Below are positions 1 to 5,578 of a DNA stretch of 9,741 nt, piece after piece (position 1 is the stretch's first letter; every line of letters begins with the position of its first letter). The stretch spans positions 1-9,741 of the forward strand of contig JBJKRF010000030.1 in assembly GCA_046704785.1 (NCBI GenBank), written 5' to 3'. The stretch comes from JBJKRF01 sp046704785. Lineage in GTDB: Bacteria > Chloroflexota > Anaerolineae > Anaerolineales > Villigracilaceae. The translations under genes and the position numbers were made by a program. Below the pieces are notes generated by a model, which saw only the letters and a program-made list of their open reading frames with translations, was not told where the DNA came from and did not search any database.

Positions 1-209
1 GAATGGGGGAGTGGAGATGAGCGCGGAGGGGCTCGAATAACATCCCCTGGTGGGGGCCCGCAAACAAAAAGTTGGAAACGATGAAAGAATGGGGGAGTGG
101 AGATGAGCGCGGAGGGACTCGAATAACATCCCCTGGTGGGGGCCCGCAAACAAAAAGTTGGAAACGATGAAAGAATGGGGGAGTGGAGATGAGCGCGGAG
201 GGACTCGAA
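1..209. repeat. 86-bp tandem repeat array carrying the tRNA-Lys 3' end
   Basis: Two complete 86-bp units (1-86 and 87-172) and a 37-bp partial unit (173-209) lie head to tail. The complete units differ at one base: G at 31 against A at 117. The partial unit ends where the sequence becomes the body of the tRNA-Lys gene. Each unit therefore holds a copy of the last 20 bases of the tRNA (half of the T loop, the T-stem 3' strand, the acceptor 3' strand and the discriminator) plus 17 bases of its downstream flank. The other 49 bases of each unit are unrelated to the tRNA and include a short GC hairpin, CCCC-TGGT-GGGG. There are no variable spacers. The array reaches the left edge of the window, so its true copy number is unknown. 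Confidence 0.95.
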
Positions 210-261
210 CCCTCAACCAATGGCTTAAAAGGCCACTGCTCTGCCATTGAGCTACGCGCCC
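190..261 (-). tRNA. tRNA-Lys (anticodon UUU)
   Basis: The minus strand folds as a complete 72-nt cloverleaf. The acceptor stem pairs GGGCGCG with CGCGCTC, with one G-T wobble. The D arm is GCTC/GAGC with a 7-nt loop. The anticodon stem GTGGC/GCCAT encloses loop CTTTTAA, giving anticodon TTT for lysine. A 5-nt variable region follows, then a T arm GAGGG/CCCTC around TTCGAGT, and discriminator A. The 3' CCA is not encoded and must be added after transcription. A promoter sits just upstream on the same strand. The 3' 20 bases recur in the tandem repeats downstream, which is unusual. Confidence 0.97.
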
Positions 262-273
262 ATGCGAGGCTGG

Positions 274-302
274 ATTTTATCACGCTCCCCCGGGCGCGTC
301 AA
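274..302 (-). promoter_or_regulatory. Promoter of the tRNA-Lys gene
   Basis: On the minus strand there is a -35 box TTGACG (297-302), a 17-base spacer, and a -10 box TAAAAT (274-279) preceded by TGA, an extended -10. The -10 ends 12 bases before the first base of the tRNA, so transcription should start about 5 bases upstream of the mature 5' end. The fit to a housekeeping sigma70/SigA promoter is very good. Confidence 0.85.
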
Positions 303-338
303 TTCGCGGCGCTGATGGAAAATAAAGGACGGAGACAA

Positions 339-353
339 AGGTGACTGTCACCT
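339..353. promoter_or_regulatory. Perfect palindrome, candidate operator
   Basis: AGGTGACTGTCACCT is an inverted repeat with 7-bp arms around a central T. It overlaps the predicted -35 region of the thiolase promoter, a typical place for a repressor to block RNA polymerase. The protein that would bind is unknown; the size and symmetry would suit a homodimeric helix-turn-helix regulator. The function is inferred from position and symmetry only. Confidence 0.5.
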
Positions 354-370
354 GGCGCGGGTGGTACAAT
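341..370 (+). promoter_or_regulatory. Predicted promoter of the thiolase gene
   Basis: The -10 box TACAAT (365-370) is preceded by TGG, giving an extended -10. A 4/6 -35 box GTGACT (341-346) lies 18 bases upstream, inside the palindrome at 339-353. Transcription would start near 377 and leave a 5' leader of about 40 bases. It is divergent from the tRNA-Lys promoter. Confidence 0.6.
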
Positions 371-407
371 TTCTTGAAAACCGGTGACCGTTGCCGGAAA
401 GAAAAAT

Positions 408-412
408 GGAGG
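408..412 (+). promoter_or_regulatory. Ribosome binding site that sets the thiolase start
   Basis: GGAGG lies 5 bases before the ATG at 418. This supports that ATG over the in-frame upstream TTG at 391, which would add nine residues not expected in the family. Confidence 0.85.
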
Positions 413-417
413 CACGG

Positions 418-1650
418 ATGCCCGAAGCCGTACTCGTCGACGCCATTCGCACGCCGATCGGGGCGCTGGGCGGCGCGCTGGCGGGGGTCCGCCCGGACGA
501 TCTGGCGGCCCTGGTGCTCAAGACGATCGTCGAACGTAGCCGTCTCGACCCGGCGCTGGTGGAGGAAGTCTACCTGGGCTGCGCCAACCAGGCCGGAGAA
601 GATAACCGTAATGTGGCGCGCATGGCGCTGTTGCTGGCGGGGTTTCCCGTCAGTGTGCCGGGCGTGACCGTCAACCGGCTGTGCGCCTCCGGCTTGCACG
701 CCGTCAACCTGGCGGCGCGCGCCATCCGCGCCGGGGATGGCGAGGTGTACATCGCAGGCGGCGTTGAGTCGATGTCGCGCGCGCCCTATTCGCTGCCCAA
801 AGGCGAGCGCAGCTACCCGTTCGGCAACCTGACCGCCTGGGATACGGCCCTGGGCTGGCGCTACCCCAACCCCAGCTTGAAAGCGGCCTACGGGAACGAG
901 GCGATGGGTGAGACCGCCGAGAACATCGCTGCCGAGCGCCCGCATCTGACGCGTGAACAGCAGGATGCTTTTGCGCTGCATTCGCATCAGCGCGCCATTG
1001 CCGCCATCGATAGCGGCAAGTTCGCCGAGGAGATCGTGCCCGTGGCCGTGCAGCAGCGTAAGGCTGATCCGCTGCTGGTGACGACGGATGAGCGCCCGCG
1101 ACGCGATACCACGCTCGAAGCGCTGGCTCGGCTCAAACCGGCCTTCCGCGCCGAGGGCTCCGTCACCGCCGGGAACTCGTCCGGGCTGAACGACGGCGCG
1201 GCGGCCCTGCTGGTGATGAGCGCTCGCCGCGCAAAGAAGCTCGGCTTGCGGCCCCTGGCGCGCATCGTCGCTATGGCGTCTGCCGGAGTGCCGCCGCGCG
1301 TGATGGGCTACGGGCCTGTACCGGCCACGCAGAAGGCCCTCCAACGCGCCGGGCTGCGCGTCCCCGACCTGGGACTGGTGGAGCTGAACGAGGCTTTCGC
1401 CGTCCAGTCGCTGGCCGTGATGGAAGACCTGGAACTCGATCCGCAGTACGTCAACGTCAACGGCGGGGCGATTGCCCTGGGACATCCGCTAGGATGTTCG
1501 GGCGCGCGCATCCTGACCACGCTGCTGCACGAGATGGGACGCCGCGCGCAGGGCAAAGGCGGCGCGCTGCCCCACCCGTACGGACTGGCCACGCTGTGTG
1601 TGGGCGTCGGCCAGGGCGAGGCTACCCTCATCGAATGGCTGGGCAACTGA
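418..1650 (+). CDS. Acetyl-CoA C-acyltransferase (thiolase), PcaF-like
   Basis: This is a 410-residue thiolase. It catalyses CoA-dependent cleavage of 3-oxoacyl-CoA, or the reverse Claisen condensation of two acyl-CoAs, in the cytoplasm. The N-terminus AVLVDAIRTPIG is typical. The nucleophilic cysteine is C89 in NRLCASG. NEAFA is present, as are the catalytic His356 in ALGHPLGCSGAR and the C-terminal acid/base Cys394 in CVGVGQG. The segment GCANQAGEDNRNVARMALLL and the CxGVGQG ending resemble beta-ketoadipyl-CoA thiolases (PcaF/PaaJ). However, no other aromatic degradation genes lie nearby, so the substrate may equally be acetoacetyl-CoA or another 3-ketoacyl-CoA. A few extra residues (GALPHP) precede the last motif. 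The length is normal (about 390-400) and all catalytic residues are present. The next gene starts 39 bases later and may be co-transcribed, though its role is unrelated. Confidence 0.95.
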   Translation: MPEAVLVDAIRTPIGALGGALAGVRPDDLAALVLKTIVERSRLDPALVEEVYLGCANQAGEDNRNVARMALLLAGFPVSVPGVTVNRLCASGLHAVNLAARAIRAGDGEVYIAGGVESMSRAPYSLPKGERSYPFGNLTAWDTALGWRYPNPSLKAAYGNEAMGETAENIAAERPHLTREQQDAFALHSHQRAIAAIDSGKFAEEIVPVAVQQRKADPLLVTTDERPRRDTTLEALARLKPAFRAEGSVTAGNSSGLNDGAAALLVMSARRAKKLGLRPLARIVAMASAGVPPRVMGYGPVPATQKALQRAGLRVPDLGLVELNEAFAVQSLAVMEDLELDPQYVNVNGGAIALGHPLGCSGARILTTLLHEMGRRAQGKGGALPHPYGLATLCVGVGQGEATLIEWLGN

Positions 1651-1678
1651 CGGGGAATCCGAACGGCGCCCCGTCGAA

Positions 1679-1692
1679 GGAGTCAAAACTTG
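1679..1692 (+). promoter_or_regulatory. Ribosome binding site and TTG start of the propeller lipoprotein
   Basis: GGAG at 1679-1682 is followed after 7 bases by TTG at 1690. Starting here gives Lys-Arg-Arg, a hydrophobic stretch and a lipobox. No ATG or GTG gives as good a signal peptide, so TTG is taken as the start. Confidence 0.75.
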
Positions 1693-2874
1693 AAACGACG
1701 CATTTTCTCCATCCTGGTCCTTTTGATTCTGGCGGCCTTGGCCTGTCGCTATACCCCCACGCCCACCCCGGCGCCGACCACGCCGCCCACCCAAACGCCC
1801 GTCCCGCCCAGTCCCACGCTCACCGCCACCCCCACGCAAACGCCCACCCCGGCGCTCAGTTCGTCCAGCGGGCTGGTGTTGCGTTCGTTGCATCTTTTTA
1901 CGGTGTACACCGGTTGGGCGCTGGGCGAAGATGGGCTGTATCGCACGCAGGATGGTGGCCTGAGCTGGCAACCGCTTTCGGTGCCCGACGGGCAGGTGGG
2001 CCCATCTACAAGCATCTACTTCCGCAGCGATAAGGAAATCCGCGTGCTGCTGCCCGCGCCGGACGGCACCGGCCTGTTGGATTCCACCACCGATGGCGGC
2101 CAGACCTGGACGTCTGCGCCCGCCCCCCAGCCGGACGGTGTGCTCACCTTCTCCCGTGACGATGAAACGGCCGGTTACATTATTCATTTTGGTAAAGAGA
2201 CCGCCGGTTCGCAGAGCGTCAATATTTATCAGACACTCGACAGTGGCCAGACTTGGAATTTGAACCTGACAGTCGATCCTTTGCATCCTGGTACGGACAA
2301 CCTGCCTTTTGCCGGCAAGAAGACCGGCGCGTCTTTCGATGGCGCCGTGATCGGCTGGATCAGCGGCTTTCAACCGGTGACGAACGATATTTATCTCTAC
2401 CAGACTAATGATGCGGCCCGTACCTGGCGGAAGCTTGCACTGGATATCCCTGCCAGTCTGGGCGATATTTCGGCGGTTCCCTTCCCGCCGGTCTTCGTCG
2501 ACGATCAGAACGGCTTCATACGGGTCGACCTGAACCCCACCTCGCCGCAGGGACAACCCGCCAGCGTTTTCTATGCCAGCCCTGATGGTGGTAAGACCTG
2601 GGCGCAGGTTTCGCAATTGCCTCTGGTGAGTGCCACCGATTTCCTCGATGCGCAGACCGGATGGGCCTGGAGCGGACAACGCTTGTATGCCACCAGCGAT
2701 GGCGCGCACACCTGGACTGTTTTGCCCACCGCCTTGGGCGTCAGTGAACGGGCCAGCGACATCGATTTCGTGGACGTCAACAACGGCTGGATGCTCACCC
2801 TCGACTCTGGAAATCACGTGCGTCTATACCGCACCAATAGCGGCGGCGGCACCTGGACGGCGCTGATTCCCTGA
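1690..2874 (+). CDS. Lipoprotein with seven Asp-box repeats (YCF48/BNR-like beta-propeller)
   Basis: A 394-residue secreted lipoprotein. Residues 1-19 form a signal peptide (KRR, a hydrophobic core, lipobox ALAC), with Cys19 as the lipid anchor. A Thr/Pro-rich linker follows (about 21-56), so the protein should sit outside the membrane. Seven Asp-box-like motifs of the pattern xTxDGGxTW occur at about 85, 132, 181, 238, 296, 334 and 381, spaced 38-58 residues apart. Five intervening G-W/F segments (such as TGWALG and TGWAWS) mark other strands. This fits a seven-bladed propeller of the YCF48/Ycf48-like (photosystem II assembly factor-like) or sialidase-repeat type. No sialidase catalytic residues are evident, so a binding or scaffolding role is more likely than an enzymatic one. 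The ligand is unknown. It may be co-transcribed with the thiolase upstream. Confidence 0.85.
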   Translation: MKRRIFSILVLLILAALACRYTPTPTPAPTTPPTQTPVPPSPTLTATPTQTPTPALSSSSGLVLRSLHLFTVYTGWALGEDGLYRTQDGGLSWQPLSVPDGQVGPSTSIYFRSDKEIRVLLPAPDGTGLLDSTTDGGQTWTSAPAPQPDGVLTFSRDDETAGYIIHFGKETAGSQSVNIYQTLDSGQTWNLNLTVDPLHPGTDNLPFAGKKTGASFDGAVIGWISGFQPVTNDIYLYQTNDAARTWRKLALDIPASLGDISAVPFPPVFVDDQNGFIRVDLNPTSPQGQPASVFYASPDGGKTWAQVSQLPLVSATDFLDAQTGWAWSGQRLYATSDGAHTWTVLPTALGVSERASDIDFVDVNNGWMLTLDSGNHVRLYRTNSGGGTWTALIP

Positions 2875-2915
2875 GCATTGCGGGTGCGTGCCCGCCCGGC
2901 GGCCTGTTTGTCCTA

Positions 2916-2944
2916 TTGGCGTTCTTCGGCACTCGTTCTATACT
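2916..2944 (+). promoter_or_regulatory. Predicted promoter of the Gmad2 lipoprotein gene
   Basis: The -35 box TTGGCG (2916-2921, 4/6 match) and the -10 box TATACT (2939-2944, 5/6 match) are separated by exactly 17 bases. Transcription should start near 2951, about 50 bases before the ATG. The 129-bp gap between the two lipoprotein genes also fits a separate transcript. Confidence 0.65.
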
Positions 2945-3003
2945 GGGTTTGGTTTTTTCAGGCTCGTGCGGCCCGCTCGATCAATTGACTCAACAGGAGG
3001 AAG

Positions 3004-3999
3004 ATGTCCACCCGACGTGTTTTCACCGTTCTATTGGCTTTGATTCTGACCTCGGCGGCCTGCTCCTTTAGTGGCGAGACGACGCTCGTCCCGACGCTGG
3101 CTTCCGTTGCCACCACCCTGCCGGCCAGCCCCACGGCTTTTCCAGCGCCGGCACAGACGATGGTCTCCATACCGGCCTTGAGCGCCTTGCCTCCCACGCT
3201 TACGTCTGGCGCCCCGGGGCTGACGCTCGACCAGCTTAAAAACGCCAAATATCACGGCATCGCTTATAACAAAGACTTCCAACTCTCCGACGGCAAATAC
3301 GAACCCACGACCGACGTCACCTCGCCGGACTATTATTTTGCCGCTCTGGGCGATAAAGTCGCCTTTGGCGACCTCAACGGCGATGGCGTTCCCGACGCCG
3401 CTGTCACCATCGTGGAGAACGGCGGCGGGTCGGGCGCATTCGTCTCCGTCGTGGCGATGCTGAACCAGGGCGGGCAACCCGTCTACACCGGGGCGCTTCT
3501 GCTTGACGATCGTCCCATGCTCAACAACATCGCCATCCAGGACGGCAAAATCGTGGTGGATGCCGTCATCCACGGTACCAATGATCCGATGTGCTGCCCG
3601 GGCTTTGTGGTCACCGAAACCTACGGCCTGACCAAGAGCGGGTTGGCCCTGCTACGCTTCGATTCAAAGACGCCCTCCGGAGTCGAGCGCACCATTCGCA
3701 TTGACAGTCCAACGCCTGCCACCCAGGTGGGCGGGGCCGTGGAAGTCAAAGGCCGCGTGTCGATTGCTCCCTTCGAGAATACGCTCAATTACAAGCTCTA
3801 CGATCCGGCTGGGAACGTCTTGGCGCAGGGGCCGGTTATGGTGCAGTCGCCCGACGTGGGCCAGCCGGGCACCTTCGACGCCAGCATTCCATTGAGCGCC
3901 GTCTCGCCGGGGCTGGACTTCCGCCTCGAGATCGCCGACTTGAGCGCCGCGAATGGTTACATACAGGCGATGGATTCCGTCGAACTGTTGAAGCAGTGA
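3004..3999 (+). CDS. Gmad2-domain lipoprotein with an Asp-rich calcium-loop motif
   Basis: A 331-residue lipoprotein. The signal peptide ends in lipobox SAAC with Cys20 as anchor, and a Ser/Thr/Pro/Ala-rich linker runs to about residue 70. A globular domain (about 73-220) contains FGDLNGDGVPDAAV (121-134). This DxNxDGxxD pattern resembles calcium-binding loops in FG-GAP, VCBS and dockerin-type repeats. The same domain has an adjacent pair of cysteines, C197-C198, in NDPMCCPG. The C-terminal 100 residues (about 231-330; IRIDSPTPAT, then a YKLYDPAGNVLAQG strand) resemble the Gmad2 immunoglobulin-like domain first described in spore germination proteins but common in non-sporulating bacteria. 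The start is supported by AGGAGG three bases upstream of the ATG, a rather tight spacing. The role is unknown; a cell-surface binding function is likely. It has its own promoter and ends at a strong terminator. Confidence 0.85.
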   Translation: MSTRRVFTVLLALILTSAACSFSGETTLVPTLASVATTLPASPTAFPAPAQTMVSIPALSALPPTLTSGAPGLTLDQLKNAKYHGIAYNKDFQLSDGKYEPTTDVTSPDYYFAALGDKVAFGDLNGDGVPDAAVTIVENGGGSGAFVSVVAMLNQGGQPVYTGALLLDDRPMLNNIAIQDGKIVVDAVIHGTNDPMCCPGFVVTETYGLTKSGLALLRFDSKTPSGVERTIRIDSPTPATQVGGAVEVKGRVSIAPFENTLNYKLYDPAGNVLAQGPVMVQSPDVGQPGTFDASIPLSAVSPGLDFRLEIADLSAANGYIQAMDSVELLKQ

Positions 4000-4023
4000 A
4001 TATAACAATGATCGTAATAAATA

Positions 4024-4067
4024 CAGGCTCATCCCAAAACTAACTTTGGGATGAGCCTGCGCTTTTT
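4024..4067 (+). terminator. Rho-independent terminator between converging genes
   Basis: A perfect 15-bp stem (4024-4038 with 4045-4059) with a 6-nt loop is followed by CGC and TTTTT (4063-4067). It lies 24 bases after the lipoprotein stop. The tract is a good fit for the plus strand. On the minus strand the stem is followed by TATTTATTA, so it may also stop the converging sulfurtransferase-SufE transcript. Confidence 0.9.
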
Positions 4068-4078
4068 CAACAAGTAAT

Positions 4079-4513
4079 TTACTTCGCTGCCAAAGCGCGT
4101 ACGGCCGCTTGCTTGATATGCGCTAACACGCCTTGGAAGCCGTTCAAGCGCTGAGCGCTGATAGCTTCCTCCAGCTTCATCTCCGTGTAAAAATCCGGGG
4201 GCACCGACAGAATTTCCTCCGGCTTGGCGCCCTCCAGCCCATTGGCCAGGATGGTCGCCAGCCCACGCACCGTCGGGGATTGGGGCGGAATATCGAAATA
4301 GAACCGGAGTCCGCCGTCGGAGTTTTGCTCACTGAGCAGGAAGACCGGGGTCATGCACTCCGGCACGGGCTCCGCCTCCGCCCGCCGGTCTTGCAAGCGC
4401 TCCGGAATCTCCGGCAACGACTCCGCGTACTGGATCAGCATTTCCACCTTTTCCCGCCGGTCGGCGTAGGCGAAATCGTCTACGATCTCTTGCAATTTTG
4501 TGGGTAAAGTCAT
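4079..4513 (-). CDS. sufE: SufE-like sulfur acceptor protein
   Basis: A 144-residue SufE-family protein. SufE proteins accept a persulfide sulfur from a cysteine desulfurase on a conserved cysteine and pass it to the Fe-S assembly scaffold. The conserved cysteine is C53 in PVPECMTPVFLL. The R-GLATILANGLEG and LNGFQGVLAHIK segments match the family, and the length is normal. The start at 4513 gives the expected N-terminus MTLPTKLQEIVDDF. An upstream in-frame extension to 4585 would overlap the neighbouring gene and is not family-like. The ribosome binding site is weak (GAGAG). The gene follows a sulfurtransferase gene by 35 bases and should be co-transcribed with it, so the donor could be the rhodanese rather than, or besides, SufS. 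No sufS, sufB, sufC or sufD is present in the window. Confidence 0.93.
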   Translation of the reverse strand: MTLPTKLQEIVDDFAYADRREKVEMLIQYAESLPEIPERLQDRRAEAEPVPECMTPVFLLSEQNSDGGLRFYFDIPPQSPTVRGLATILANGLEGAKPEEILSVPPDFYTEMKLEEAISAQRLNGFQGVLAHIKQAAVRALAAK

Positions 4514-4548
4514 GATCTCTCGCTTATCGAACGTACCGCATCGTGGGC

Positions 4549-5388
4549 TTACTTTTCGATGGGTGCATCCACCAGGTTGCCCCATTCCGTCCAGGAACCG
4601 TCATAGTTTTTGACGTTGGGGTAGCCCAGTAAATATTTCAGCACGAACCACGTCAGGGACGAACGCTCGCCGATGCGGCAGTAAGCGATGACGTCTTTGT
4701 CGGACTGGATATCTTTGCCTTCGTAGAGCGCCTTCAACTCGTCGGCAGGCTTGAAGGTGCTGTCCGCGTCGTTGACGGCCTGCGACCAGGGAATATTGAC
4801 CGCGCCGGGAATGTGCCCACCGCGCGTCGCGCCTTCCTGGGGGTAGTTGGGCATGTGTAGCAGTTCGCCGCTGTACTCCTTCGGTGAGCGCACATCCACC
4901 AGCGGCTTCTTCCCATCCACCTGGCTGAAAACGTCGTTGCGGAAGGCGCGGATGGCTTTGTTCGGCTCCTTGGCTTTGTAACTGGCGCGAGGGTAGTTGG
5001 GTTCATCTTTCGTCCAGGTGCGTTGTTCTTTTTCCCATTTGGCGCGTCCACCGTTCATGATGCGCACGTTTTCGTGACCGTAATATTGAAAGACCCACAG
5101 CGCGTAACAGGCGAACCAGTTGGATTTGTCACCATAAAAAACGACGGTTGTGTCATTGCTAATGCCCCGGCTCGAACAGACTTCCTCGAACTTTTCTTTG
5201 GTCAAGAAATCACGGCGCAGCGGGTGCTGGAGCGTGGTGAACCAATCGACTTGAACGGCGCCGGGAATATGTCCCGATGCATACAGCAGGCCGTCTTCAT
5301 CTGACTCGGCAATGCGCACCGACGGGTCGTTCAAATGTGCAGCGACCCAGGCTGTGTCGACGAGGTATTCAGGATGTGCATACGACAT
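4549..5388 (-). CDS. Thiosulfate/3-mercaptopyruvate sulfurtransferase (two rhodanese domains)
   Basis: A 279-residue sulfurtransferase that moves a sulfane sulfur from thiosulfate or 3-mercaptopyruvate to a thiophilic acceptor through a cysteine persulfide. The N-terminal rhodanese domain (about 6-125) is the non-catalytic copy: YGDKSNWFA (85-93) replaces the cysteine loop. The C-terminal domain (about 155-275) carries Cys237 in YCRIGERSS, followed by KYLLGYPNVKNYDGSWTEWG, typical of the SseA/CysA-type enzymes. The residue after CRIGERSS is Leu245, where His is commonly found in relatives. The start ATG at 5388 has GGAG eight bases upstream and a strong promoter. There is no signal peptide, so it acts in the cytoplasm. 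It is the first gene of an operon with sufE. Confidence 0.95.
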   Translation of the reverse strand: MSYAHPEYLVDTAWVAAHLNDPSVRIAESDEDGLLYASGHIPGAVQVDWFTTLQHPLRRDFLTKEKFEEVCSSRGISNDTTVVFYGDKSNWFACYALWVFQYYGHENVRIMNGGRAKWEKEQRTWTKDEPNYPRASYKAKEPNKAIRAFRNDVFSQVDGKKPLVDVRSPKEYSGELLHMPNYPQEGATRGGHIPGAVNIPWSQAVNDADSTFKPADELKALYEGKDIQSDKDVIAYCRIGERSSLTWFVLKYLLGYPNVKNYDGSWTEWGNLVDAPIEK

Positions 5389-5430
5389 GATATTTTCTCC
5401 TTTTTGGCGACGTGAATAAATAATAATTTT

Positions 5431-5459
5431 ATTATAAAAATACTGTGAAATATCGTCAA
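5431..5459 (-). promoter_or_regulatory. Near-consensus promoter of the sulfurtransferase-sufE operon
   Basis: On the minus strand, the -35 box TTGACG (5454-5459, 5/6), a 17-base spacer and a perfect -10 TATAAT (5431-5436) lie upstream of the sulfurtransferase. The start point should be near 5424, giving a leader of about 36 bases. This is one of the two best promoters in the window and suggests strong constitutive expression unless a repressor acts. Confidence 0.88.
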
Positions 5460-5475
5460 GGCAAAAAAGGTTTTC

Positions 5476-5531
5476 CAACAGGGTTTTCACAAAGTGCAAG
5501 ATTATCATTGCGAATTGCAAAAACCCTGTTG
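5476..5531. repeat. 12-bp inverted repeat with a 32-base loop in an AT-rich intergenic region
   Basis: CAACAGGGTTTT (5476-5487) pairs perfectly with AAAACCCTGTTG (5520-5531). Inside the loop, TGCAA (5495-5499) can pair with TTGCA (5515-5519), extending the structure. It lies 17 bases upstream of the sulfurtransferase promoter -35 and 47 bases before the RNase H start. It could be a protein-binding site, an RNA hairpin in the RNase H leader, or a blocker of antisense transcription. The function is not known. Confidence 0.6.
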
Positions 5532-5578
5532 CACGGAGAGCCGCAATCAAGCATAGATTACGAGGAGCGGGTACAATT

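Noticed and set aside
1..209. CRISPR array
   Set aside because: The units are identical over their whole 86 bp with no variable spacers, and no cas genes are present.
391..417. TTG start for the thiolase nine codons upstream
   Set aside because: There is no ribosome binding site before it, while GGAGG sits 5 bases before the ATG at 418 and the family begins there.
280..1485. 401-codon antisense open frame over the thiolase
   Set aside because: It is the shadow of a GC-rich gene; the translation has no recognisable domain, and the plus-strand thiolase has every catalytic motif.
1489..2817. 442-codon antisense open frame over the propeller lipoprotein
   Set aside because: The low-complexity Arg/Gly-rich translation has no family features; the plus strand has a signal peptide and seven repeats.
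4514..4585. Longer SufE N-terminus
   Set aside because: It would overlap the sulfurtransferase coding sequence, and its residues are unlike the family.
5515..5559. Plus-strand promoter for RNase H
   Set aside because: The best pairing, TTGCAC with TAGATT, has a 19-base spacer and weak boxes; not convincing.
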